Shown here piece by piece: positions 1 to 5,391 of a DNA stretch of 11,560 nucleotides. The DNA lies in the NCBI GenBank assembly GCA_902497185.1, contig CABVEG010000027.1:1-11560 (forward strand). The letters are read 5' to 3'. The position numbers and the translations under genes are program-made. A model generated the notes under the pieces. It saw only the letters and a program-made list of their open reading frames with translations, was not told the DNA's origin and searched no databases. How positions within the stretch are numbered: the stretch's first letter is position 1; each line of letters starts with the position of its first letter. Source of the DNA: an uncultured Eubacteriales bacterium. GTDB lineage: Bacteria > Bacillota > Clostridia > Lachnospirales > CAG-274.

Positions 1-2
1 AG

Positions 3-323
3 GGAAGTCACGATGCAGTTATTAATGTTAAGGGAATTAAAACAACAGGTATTGTAATGGATGATGATAAGTGTAGTACTGCTGATGAAGTTATAAGTGC
101 CTATGGCATTGACAAGGATAAGGAAGGATATATTGAAACAGAAAGAGATGACGGCAGCTATGCCATAAGACTTAACTTTACTGCGGAAAAGGAAGACGGC
201 AGTATTGAAAGAATAGTAAGTGAACCTGGAGCTGACTTAAATGTAACAGATGGAAAATATAGTATAAGATTTAATATTATTAATGACCACGTTCACGGTA
301 TTGAATATTATATGTACTATTAA
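3..323 (+). CDS. C-terminal part of an unidentified protein (5' end outside the window)
   Basis: The reading frame is open from the left edge, so this is the last 106 codons of a gene that begins upstream. An ATG at 57 exists, but the frame continues to its left with sensible protein sequence (GSHDAVINVKGIKTTGIV) and there is only a weak purine patch before it, so it is probably internal. The visible part has the pattern KGIKT...TADEVISAYG followed by an acidic, Lys/Glu-rich stretch and an end that reads YSIRFNIINDHVHGIEYYMYY-like beta strands. In Clostridia, short secreted or lipoprotein-like proteins often carry a GI..GDS..DVI..YG unit followed by an 'ISF.I.dg.V..I.y' strand. The resemblance is from memory and suggests only a small alpha/beta domain. 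It stops 11 bases before the next start, so the two are probably co-transcribed. No function is assigned. Confidence 0.6.
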   Translation, partial: GSHDAVINVKGIKTTGIVMDDDKCSTADEVISAYGIDKDKEGYIETERDDGSYAIRLNFTAEKEDGSIERIVSEPGADLNVTDGKYSIRFNIINDHVHGIEYYMYY

Positions 324-324
324 T

Positions 325-330
325 GGAGCG
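325..330 (+). promoter_or_regulatory. Ribosome binding site that decides the start at 335
   Basis: GGAGCG lies 4 bases before the ATG at 335, with its GGAG core 6 bases away. The in-frame ATG at 323, which overlaps the preceding stop codon as TAATG, sits before this site and has no Shine-Dalgarno of its own at a normal distance. The start at 335 is therefore preferred. Confidence 0.6.
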
Positions 331-334
331 GATA

Positions 335-979
335 ATGAATATAAGAGATTACTTGAAAGATAAAAAGCTATTGTGTGACGGTGCCTTTGGTACATATTTT
401 TCGGCTTTGGGTTTGGGAATGCTGCCTGAAAAAGCTAATATTTTAAATCCTGAAGCAGTATATAATGTTCACAGAGCTTATATTGAGGCAGGAGCAGAGC
501 TTATAAGAACAAATACCTTTGCATCGGGCTGTAAAAATCTTGGCTGTGATAGGGAAGAGCTTAAAAAAAATATAAGAGCAGCTTATTTAATAGCCAAAAA
601 AGCGGCTGGTGATAATGTATTTGTTGCCTGTGATATAGGACCTGAAAGTAAAGACGATTTTTATACTATTGCAGATACATTTATTGACTGCGGTGCAGAA
701 ATTATAGTCTTTGAAACCTTTGCCGATGTGTCAGAAATCATACCTGTAATTAAGCATATTAAAGAAAGAAACAGTGAGATTTTTGTAATTACTCAGTTTT
801 GCGTAAATCAGCACGGCTATACGGAAGAGGGTATAAGTGCACTGCGTCTTCTTGAAAAATGCAATTTAGTTGATGAAATAGATGCTATGGGCTTTAACTG
901 TGGTGTAGGTCCGGGACATTTACTTAATATATTTAAGAATTTAAGCATTGAAACAGAAATATCTTACGGCGCTGCCTAA
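335..979 (+). CDS. Homocysteine S-methyltransferase domain, N-terminal fragment of a frameshifted YitJ-type bifunctional enzyme
   Basis: This is the first half of a barrel of the homocysteine S-methyltransferase family (PF02574), which moves a methyl group to homocysteine to make methionine. Family features seen are CDGAFGTYF near residue 14, NPEAVYNVHRAYIEAGAELI with the following RTNTFAS around residue 60, CDIGP, an IIVFETFADVSE stretch and MGFNCGVGP. Cys189, at base 899, is the first of three expected zinc-binding cysteines. The other two (GGCCGT) are encoded at 1089-1094 in a different frame, in the next open reading frame. This frame ends about 20 codons after Cys189 with the out-of-family tail ISYGAA. 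The fragment therefore cannot form the zinc site alone. The family normally has about 300 residues in this domain, against 214 here. Start chosen at 335 because of GGAG at 325-328; 323 is the alternative. Confidence 0.85.
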   Translation: MNIRDYLKDKKLLCDGAFGTYFSALGLGMLPEKANILNPEAVYNVHRAYIEAGAELIRTNTFASGCKNLGCDREELKKNIRAAYLIAKKAAGDNVFVACDIGPESKDDFYTIADTFIDCGAEIIVFETFADVSEIIPVIKHIKERNSEIFVITQFCVNQHGYTEEGISALRLLEKCNLVDEIDAMGFNCGVGPGHLLNIFKNLSIETEISYGAA

Positions 980-2060
980 TGCAAGCTATCCTTCCGTTAT
1001 TCAGGACAGAATGGTATTTCTTGATAATGAAAAATACTTTGCAGATGTTATGAAAGATATTTCAGCCTTTGCTGATATAATAGGCGGCTGCTGTGGTACT
1101 AACCCTAAGTATATTAAGACTATTGGAGAAAACGTAAGCCTTAATACAGGCTTTAAACATCATAAACTTGGAAAAGCGTTAATGAGTGTTGTGGAGGGCA
1201 AGGCAAAAAACGGAGCGTTTTTTGCAGGCAAAGAGGGAAAAAAACTTATTGCTGTTGAGCTTGACCCGCCAAAAAATCAGGATTGTACAAGCCTTATGGA
1301 AACTGCAAATTATTTAAAGACAAAAAATGTGGATGTAATTACATTTGCAGATTCTCCAAGTGGAAGAACAAGAGCAGACTCGGTACTTATGAGTATGAAG
1401 GTGGCAAGGGAAACAGGTATGAATGTTATGCCCCATATATGCTGCCGTGATAAAAATACAATAGCCATAAGCTCCCTTATATTAGGTGCTTATATTAATG
1501 ATATAAGAAATTTTCTTGTTATTACAGGGGACCCTGTTCCAAGTACGGTAAGAGATAATGTAAAGGGTGTATTTAATTTTGACTCTGTAAGGCTTATGGA
1601 TTTTATGAAGGAAATGAATGAAGAAAACTTTATAAATGATAAACTTTGCTATGGTGGAGCTATTAATTATGCCAGAAGAAATATTGAGCTTGAAATAGAC
1701 AGAATTAATAAGAAAATTAATTCAGGTGCAGAATTTTTCCTTACACAGCCTGTGTTTGATGACAGGGATATAGAAACCCTAAAATATATTAAGTCAAGAG
1801 TGAATACTAAGATACTTGTTGGCATTATGCCTCTTGTAAGTATAAGAAATGCCATTTTTATTAAAAATGAAATAACGGGTATAACTGTTCCTGATTGGGT
1901 GGTTGACAAATTTACCCCTGATATGTCAAGGGATGAGGCTGAAAAAACAGGTATTGAAATAGCAAAGGAAGTTATGAATAAGGTTTATGACTTTGCAGAC
2001 GGGTATTATTTTGTAATACCTTTTAACAGACTATCAATAGCCAGAGCATTGATTAAATAA
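948..2060 (+). CDS. End of homocysteine S-methyltransferase domain plus methylenetetrahydrofolate reductase domain (frameshifted continuation)
   Basis: This frame continues the preceding gene, shifted by +1. Its first 60 residues carry the missing end of the methyltransferase barrel, including ALPNASYPSV and the two zinc cysteines in GGCCGT. From about residue 85 it is a MetF-type methylenetetrahydrofolate reductase (PF02219), a flavoprotein that makes 5-methyltetrahydrofolate. Supporting motifs are AVELDPPK with the conserved Glu104, ITFADSPSGRTRADS, PHICCRDKN, LVITGDPVP and GAEFFLTQPVFDD. The protein ends at FNRLSIARALIK, as such domains do. The fused order matches B. subtilis YitJ. The nominal start is a TTG at 948 without a ribosome binding site, so independent translation is doubtful. 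With the frame restored the product would be about 575 residues, near the family's usual 600. The reductase domain itself appears intact. Confidence 0.85.
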   Translation: MKQKYLTALPNASYPSVIQDRMVFLDNEKYFADVMKDISAFADIIGGCCGTNPKYIKTIGENVSLNTGFKHHKLGKALMSVVEGKAKNGAFFAGKEGKKLIAVELDPPKNQDCTSLMETANYLKTKNVDVITFADSPSGRTRADSVLMSMKVARETGMNVMPHICCRDKNTIAISSLILGAYINDIRNFLVITGDPVPSTVRDNVKGVFNFDSVRLMDFMKEMNEENFINDKLCYGGAINYARRNIELEIDRINKKINSGAEFFLTQPVFDDRDIETLKYIKSRVNTKILVGIMPLVSIRNAIFIKNEITGITVPDWVVDKFTPDMSRDEAEKTGIEIAKEVMNKVYDFADGYYFVIPFNRLSIARALIK

Positions 2061-2077
2061 GAGTTTTATGCTATACT
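2049..2077 (+). promoter_or_regulatory. Sigma-A-type promoter for the kinase-PqqD-peptidase unit
   Basis: TTGATT at 2049-2054 and TATACT at 2072-2077 are separated by 17 bases. The -35 box lies in the last codons of the upstream reductase gene. Transcription would start near 2084 and leave a leader of about 25 bases before the kinase start. No terminator was seen between the reductase and this promoter, so read-through from upstream is also possible. Confidence 0.6.
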
Positions 2078-2109
2078 TGAATAAATATGGAATTAATAAG
2101 GAGTAAGCT

Positions 2110-2835
2110 ATGTTAAAAAAACTAAGGGTTGCTGATTTAAATGTTGAGATCGATTTAAAATATGACAGGACAATCAGACAGTCTAAGGATTATGAGGCTG
2201 ATTTTGACGGCTATAATATAAATGTAAATATACCAGATGAAGAGTATGCAATATTGAAAGAAGAAACTCCTTATTTAAGTGATGAGGATGTGGAGTATAT
2301 TTATACGGGAGCTGCTTTTTATGAGGCCTTGCTCCATTTCAACGGTTTTATGCTCCATTCAAGCGGAGTAGTTGTAGATGATTATGCTTATCTTTTTTCT
2401 GCCGATCCCGGAACAGGTAAGTCTACTCACACAGGTCTTTGGGTCAAGTATTTTGGAGAGGATAAGGCTAAGATTATAAATGATGATAAGCCTGCAATCA
2501 GAATGATTGATGATAAGCTCTATGTATATGGTACGCCGTGGAGTGGTAAAACTGATCAAAATATTAATATGAGAGTTCCATTAGGTGCCATAGTCTTTCT
2601 GGAAAGGTCAGATGAAAACTGGGTTAAGAAAATTGAGCCTGCCGAGGCAATACCTCTTATACTTCAGCAGACCATAAGACCTCAGGAGCAAGAGATTATG
2701 ATTAAGCTTTTGGACATGCTTGATGTTGTATTAAGAAGGGTTAATCTTTACAGACTTGGCTGTAATATGTCCCGTGAGGCTGTTGAAGTAAGCTACAATA
2801 ATATTAAAGCGGAGGATTATAAATATGAAAATTAA
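2110..2835 (+). CDS. HprK-like P-loop serine kinase family protein
   Basis: A 241-residue protein resembling the C-terminal catalytic domain of HPr kinase/phosphorylase and its relatives found beside PqqD-family genes and in some lasso-peptide clusters. Seen directly: His83 in FMLHSSGVVV, a Walker A loop SADPGTGKST with Lys104, acidic pair Asp125-Asp126 in IINDDKPAIR, and YGTPWSGKT at 140-148. That order (His strand, P-loop, Asp-Asp, GTPWSGK) is typical of these HprK-related proteins. It lacks the N-terminal domain of true HprK, and no HPr-type substrate is nearby, so catabolite control is unlikely. An RBS AAGGAG at 2098-2103 precedes the ATG by 6 bases. Its last 11 bases overlap the PqqD-like gene, which suggests translational coupling. 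The substrate is unknown; phosphorylation of a peptide or protein Ser is an inference from relatives. Confidence 0.8.
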   Translation: MLKKLRVADLNVEIDLKYDRTIRQSKDYEADFDGYNINVNIPDEEYAILKEETPYLSDEDVEYIYTGAAFYEALLHFNGFMLHSSGVVVDDYAYLFSADPGTGKSTHTGLWVKYFGEDKAKIINDDKPAIRMIDDKLYVYGTPWSGKTDQNINMRVPLGAIVFLERSDENWVKKIEPAEAIPLILQQTIRPQEQEIMIKLLDMLDVVLRRVNLYRLGCNMSREAVEVSYNNIKAEDYKYEN

Positions 2836-3091
2836 GGAAGGCTATTTGTTAAGAGAGGTTGCCGGCAGTAACATTGTAGTACCTGTTGGCAGCGGTGTTA
2901 TGGATTTCAGCGGTGTTATTACATTAAATGAAGTCGGTGCTTTTATATGGCGTATTCTTGAAAAGGGGGCAACCATAGAAGAGGTTGTTGATAAAATGCT
3001 TGAGGAATATGATGTTGAAAAGTCTGTTGCCAAACAGGATGTAGAGGAATACATAGCTAGGTTAAGAGGGGCTGAGCTTATTGCAGACTAA
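2825..3091 (+). CDS. PqqD-family (RiPP recognition element-like) protein
   Basis: An 88-residue protein of the PqqD family (PF05402), a winged-helix fold that in peptide-modifying pathways binds the leader of a precursor peptide and presents it to enzymes. Seen: an N-terminal beta region with VVPVGSGVMDFSGVITLNE, then GAFIWRILEKGATIEEVVDKM and EYDVEKSVAKQDVEEYIARL, ending GAELI. The pattern 'LN.vG..IW..L..g.tieeiv..l...y.v....a..dv..fi..L...gli' is characteristic. The start is well supported by GGAGG at 2811-2815, 9 bases upstream, inside the kinase gene. It overlaps the kinase gene by 11 bases and the peptidase gene by 11 bases. No precursor peptide or radical SAM gene lies in the window, so it is an orphan here. 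Partnership with the kinase is inferred from the overlap. Confidence 0.85.
   Translation: MKIKEGYLLREVAGSNIVVPVGSGVMDFSGVITLNEVGAFIWRILEKGATIEEVVDKMLEEYDVEKSVAKQDVEEYIARLRGAELIAD
3065..3071 (+). promoter_or_regulatory. Ribosome binding site supporting a TTG start at 3081
   Basis: AGAGGGG lies 9 bases before the TTG at 3081, inside the end of the PqqD-like gene. The next in-frame ATG candidate, at 3123, would remove residues just ahead of the conserved core and has no comparable site. The TTG start is therefore preferred. Confidence 0.5.
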
Positions 3092-3545
3092 ATCAGTTGC
3101 GCTTTCTGAGATATATGGTGTTATGAAGGAAATGTTGGATAAAGGCGGAACAGTAAACTTTAATCCGAGAGGTACAAGTATGCTTCCCACACTTCATAAT
3201 GACGGTGACAGAGTAGTAATTAAAAAATATGACAGCTTAAAAAAATATGATTTGCCGCTCTACTTAAGAGAAGGCGGACAATTTGTGCTCCATAGAGTTG
3301 TAAGCATTAATTCTGATGGTACTTATAATATGTGCGGTGATAATCAGTGGCATATTGAATACAATATAAGACCTGATCAAATTATAGGCACTGTAATACA
3401 GATACAGAGAGGAAGTAAAACCTTCAAAGTATCAAATCCTGTTTATTGTATTTATGTAAGAATTTGGGTCGCTATAAGACCTTTAAGACGGCTTGTTATA
3501 GGCGGCACAAGAAGAATAATAAAAATATTAAGGCAAAAAAAGTAG
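3081..3545 (+). CDS. S24/S26-family (signal-peptidase-like) Ser/His peptidase
   Basis: A 154-residue protein with signal-peptidase-type motifs. NPRGTSMLPTL holds the likely nucleophile Ser33. NDGDRVVIKK follows. QFVLHRVVS places His71 where SipW/archaeal-type enzymes use His in place of the bacterial Lys. NMCGDNQWHIE matches the terminal GDN box. No N-terminal membrane helix is visible, unlike SipW or LepB. The C-terminus is basic and mildly hydrophobic (YVRIWVAIRPLRRLVIGG, then RRIIKILRQKK) and could lie on the membrane surface. Start is TTG, overlapping the PqqD-like gene, with AGAGGGG at 3065-3071. It is the last gene of the unit and ends directly at a terminator. Cleavage of a peptide handled by the kinase and PqqD-like protein is an inference. 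A LexA-like S24 self-cleaving role is less likely because no DNA-binding domain is present. Confidence 0.75.
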   Translation: MQTKSVALSEIYGVMKEMLDKGGTVNFNPRGTSMLPTLHNDGDRVVIKKYDSLKKYDLPLYLREGGQFVLHRVVSINSDGTYNMCGDNQWHIEYNIRPDQIIGTVIQIQRGSKTFKVSNPVYCIYVRIWVAIRPLRRLVIGGTRRIIKILRQKK

Positions 3546-3577
3546 ACTGTGGGGTAAAATCCCAACAGTCTTTTTTT
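3545..3577 (+). terminator. Rho-independent terminator, probably bidirectional
   Basis: GACTGT at 3545-3550 pairs with ACAGTC at 3565-3570. GGG at 3551-3553 pairs with CCC at 3561-3563 across one bulged A, and seven T follow at 3571-3577. On the minus strand the same hairpin is followed, after three bases, by a seven-T run from the A tract at 3535-3541. It can therefore also end the transcript of the convergent sugar transferase gene, whose stop codon is at 3580-3582. Confidence 0.85.
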
Positions 3578-3579
3578 AA

Positions 3580-4209
3580 TTAATAAGCACCTTCACCTTT
3601 AAATATTGCAGGTATTGTAAGGAATAATATCTTTATATCTGTAAGAAGGCTCATTTCCTTTATGTATTTTACATCAAGCTGCATCCATTCATCAAAACCT
3701 ATATTGCTTCTTCCGCTTATCTGCCAATAGCAGCTGAGTCCTGGTTTAACCTTTAATCTAAGTCTTGCAAAGTCATCATATTCTTCAACCTCTTTTGGTA
3801 ATGCGGGTCTTGGTCCGATAATAGTCATATCGCCTTTTAAAATATTAAAAAGCTGCATTAGTTCATCAATACTGTACTTTCTTATAAAATGTCCTACCTT
3901 TGTAACTCTGGGGTCATCTTTGATTTTAAATACAGGACCGTCAGCTTCATTTTTTTTCTGCAGCTTTTTTAGCTTTTTTTCGGCATCGGGACACATACTT
4001 CTGAATTTATACATTTTAAATATTTTTCCGTCTTTGCCAACTCGCTCTTGGGAAAATATAGGGTTTCCCGGAGATTCAATTACTATAGCCAGAGCAGTTA
4101 GAATCATTATTGGTGATAATACTATTATAGCTATCAATGAGCATACAATATCAATTAATCTTTTTATAAATAAATATATCATAGAAGGATTTTTTATTTC
4201 GTCACTCAT
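3580..4209 (-). CDS. Polyprenyl-phosphate sugar-1-phosphate transferase (bacterial sugar transferase family)
   Basis: A 209-residue enzyme of the PF02397 family (PglC/WcaJ type) that moves a sugar phosphate from a nucleotide sugar to undecaprenyl phosphate, the first membrane step of a surface glycan. Motifs seen in order are KRLID at 16-20, a hydrophobic membrane-embedded segment at about 21-44 with a helix-breaking Pro33, QERVGKDGK, KMYKFRSM, DPRVTKVGHFIRKYSIDE with the catalytic Asp115-Glu116 pair, GDMTIIGPRP, KPGLSCYWQISGR and an end with LLTDIKILFLTIP. The size fits the minimal monotopic catalytic unit, without the extra membrane domain of WcaJ. GAGGT lies about 6 bases before the ATG. 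It begins 21 bases after the stalk-domain gene and is probably in the same transcript. No other glycan genes are visible and the donor sugar cannot be read from the sequence. Confidence 0.92.
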   Translation of the reverse strand: MSDEIKNPSMIYLFIKRLIDIVCSLIAIIVLSPIMILTALAIVIESPGNPIFSQERVGKDGKIFKMYKFRSMCPDAEKKLKKLQKKNEADGPVFKIKDDPRVTKVGHFIRKYSIDELMQLFNILKGDMTIIGPRPALPKEVEEYDDFARLRLKVKPGLSCYWQISGRSNIGFDEWMQLDVKYIKEMSLLTDIKILFLTIPAIFKGEGAY

Positions 4210-4230
4210 AATTTACCTCTTACAAAAATA

Positions 4231-5196
4231 TTACTTTGTTGGTGTATTCGCAGCAAAGGTTTTAATTTGTTCTGCCTTTTTCTTTGCTGTTTCAACATCT
4301 GCTGAAACAAGATATTCCTTTAGCAGTGCCTCAAGTTTATCTTTACGGTCATTACAGTAAGTTGATATACCGGTACTTGCAGGATTTTTTGCTTTTCTCT
4401 GGTCGATTCTTGTGCAGGTTGTAACCATATTTACGTAAACCTGCTTTGAATAAGTTACAAAAGTCTTTTCTTCTTTTGTTTGGGCTGTGGAATCCCATAC
4501 TTCCATTAGTTTATTATATGTAGCTCTTTGAAATCTGTTATTACTTGAATTACCTACGTGGTAAAGCTTAAAAGCATTTAAAATATCGTTTTTAATAAGC
4601 TTATAAGTCGCCGCACCGACGCCTTTAACAGGACTGCTGTTTAAAATTTCAGCAGCAGAGAGGGTAGTTGTTTCTGTTGGAGCTTCTGTTGTAGAAATGG
4701 CTTTTGTAGTCGTTTCTGTTGAATTTTCTGTATTTGTGGTTACTTCAGTAGTTATTTCAGTAGTTTCCTTAACTCTGCTGTTTATTGCAACCTCTTTTAA
4801 ATCTGCATTCCAGCTTACATCAAAGCCAAAGCTTTCAGCCACATATCTTGCAGGTGCATATGCTCTGCCTTCAATAATAGTAGGAGCAGCATCCATTTCT
4901 ACGTTTTTGTTCATTATTGATAATGTTTTCTTGCCAATTTCCATTTTTACCGTTACAGAATCTTTTTTACCTGTAATTGTCTTTGTAGTTGCATCCCAGC
5001 TAACTTCTGCACCTACACCTTCAAAAATAGCTCTGACAGGAACCATTGTTCTGCCATCAATAATTTGAGGGTCAACCTCACTATTTATAGTTTTGCCGTC
5101 TATTTTAATGCCGATACCGGCGGCGAAAGCCGGAATAATTGCCGATACAGTCAGTATAGATGAAATAAATAATGCAAAAATTGTTTTATTTTTCAT
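4231..5196 (-). CDS. Secreted stalk-domain protein (copper amine oxidase N-terminal domain) with Thr-rich linker
   Basis: A 321-residue exported protein. Residues 1-26 form a signal peptide (MKNKT, a hydrophobic core, then PAFAA). Residues 27 to about 142 form a copper-amine-oxidase N-terminal-like domain (PF07833), recognised by IIDGRTMVPVRAIFEGVG, AEVSWD, IIEGRAYAPARYVAE and VSWNADLKEV. A Thr/Glu linker follows (TTEITTEVTT, TETTTKAI, PTETTT), then an unrecognised C-terminal domain of about 130 residues. The domain is not an oxidase and is usually a surface or peptidoglycan-associated module. The start is at 5196, where GGGAGG lies 5 bases upstream; the frame is open further, to 5274, but that part would disrupt the signal peptide. 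It faces the paralogous gene across a shared promoter region and leads into the sugar transferase gene. Confidence 0.85.
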   Translation of the reverse strand: MKNKTIFALFISSILTVSAIIPAFAAGIGIKIDGKTINSEVDPQIIDGRTMVPVRAIFEGVGAEVSWDATTKTITGKKDSVTVKMEIGKKTLSIMNKNVEMDAAPTIIEGRAYAPARYVAESFGFDVSWNADLKEVAINSRVKETTEITTEVTTNTENSTETTTKAISTTEAPTETTTLSAAEILNSSPVKGVGAATYKLIKNDILNAFKLYHVGNSSNNRFQRATYNKLMEVWDSTAQTKEEKTFVTYSKQVYVNMVTTCTRIDQRKAKNPASTGISTYCNDRKDKLEALLKEYLVSADVETAKKKAEQIKTFAANTPTK

Positions 5197-5242
5197 TTTA
5201 ACCTCCCATAATAGGTGAATGTTATTTTTTACTATAAAATTA

Positions 5243-5271
5243 ATTCTATCACAAATAAATTTTATAATCAA
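5243..5271 (-). promoter_or_regulatory. Sigma-A-type promoter, minus strand
   Basis: Read on the minus strand, TTGATT (5271-5266) and TAGAAT (5248-5243) are separated by 17 bases, and a TG one base before the -10 box makes it an extended -10 promoter. It would drive the stalk-domain gene at 5196 and the sugar transferase gene behind it. Confidence 0.65.
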
Positions 5272-5294
5272 CAAAAACTTAAAATTTTATTAAT

Positions 5295-5323
5295 TTGACA
5301 TAAAGGGAGTTATTATTTATACT
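5295..5323 (+). promoter_or_regulatory. Sigma-A-type promoter, plus strand
   Basis: A perfect TTGACA at 5295-5300 and TATACT at 5318-5323 are separated by 17 bases. This is the strongest promoter seen in the window and lies about 33 bases before the ATG at 5356. It is back to back with the minus-strand promoter at 5243-5271. Confidence 0.75.
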
Positions 5324-5355
5324 ATTATATATACAAAATTTACAGGAGGACAAAT

Positions 5356-5391
5356 ATGAAAAAATTATTAACCCTATTGATATTGGCATGA
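5356..5391 (+). other. Detached signal-peptide start of the downstream stalk-domain protein
   Basis: An excellent ribosome binding site, AGGAGGA at 5344-5350, lies 5 bases before ATG 5356. The frame reads MKKLLTLLILA and then stops at TGA 5389-5391. The stop overlaps the ATG at 5388 of the long downstream frame (ATGA). A single extra base near 5387-5388, for instance GCAATG for GCATG, would join the two parts into a textbook signal peptide of charged start, hydrophobic core and Ala-rich end. It is therefore read as the broken 5' end of the next gene and not as a separate leader gene. Confidence 0.7.

Noticed and set aside
57..323. A complete 88-residue gene starting at ATG 57
   Set aside because: The frame stays open to the left edge with coherent protein sequence and the ATG has only a weak possible ribosome site, so it is probably internal to a longer gene.
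935..985. Programmed ribosomal frameshift in the methyltransferase-reductase gene
   Set aside because: No recognisable slippery heptamer, stimulatory Shine-Dalgarno or hairpin was seen at the junction, and the YitJ-type fusion is normally one continuous frame.
2061..2109. A short precursor-peptide gene ahead of the kinase
   Set aside because: The 49-base gap holds only the -10 box and a ribosome site; no open frame of useful length with its own start fits.
3920..4360. A 146-residue plus-strand frame
   Set aside because: It lies antisense to the well-supported sugar transferase and stalk genes and has no promoter, ribosome site or family motif.
5197..5355. A riboswitch or structured RNA leader between the divergent stalk genes
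   Set aside because: The gap is AT-rich and is explained by two back-to-back promoters with ribosome sites; no stable hairpins or known aptamer cores were seen.
5356..5391. A regulatory leader peptide gene of 11 codons
   Set aside because: Its sequence is exactly the start of a signal peptide and it joins the downstream protein with one base added, so a broken gene start is simpler.
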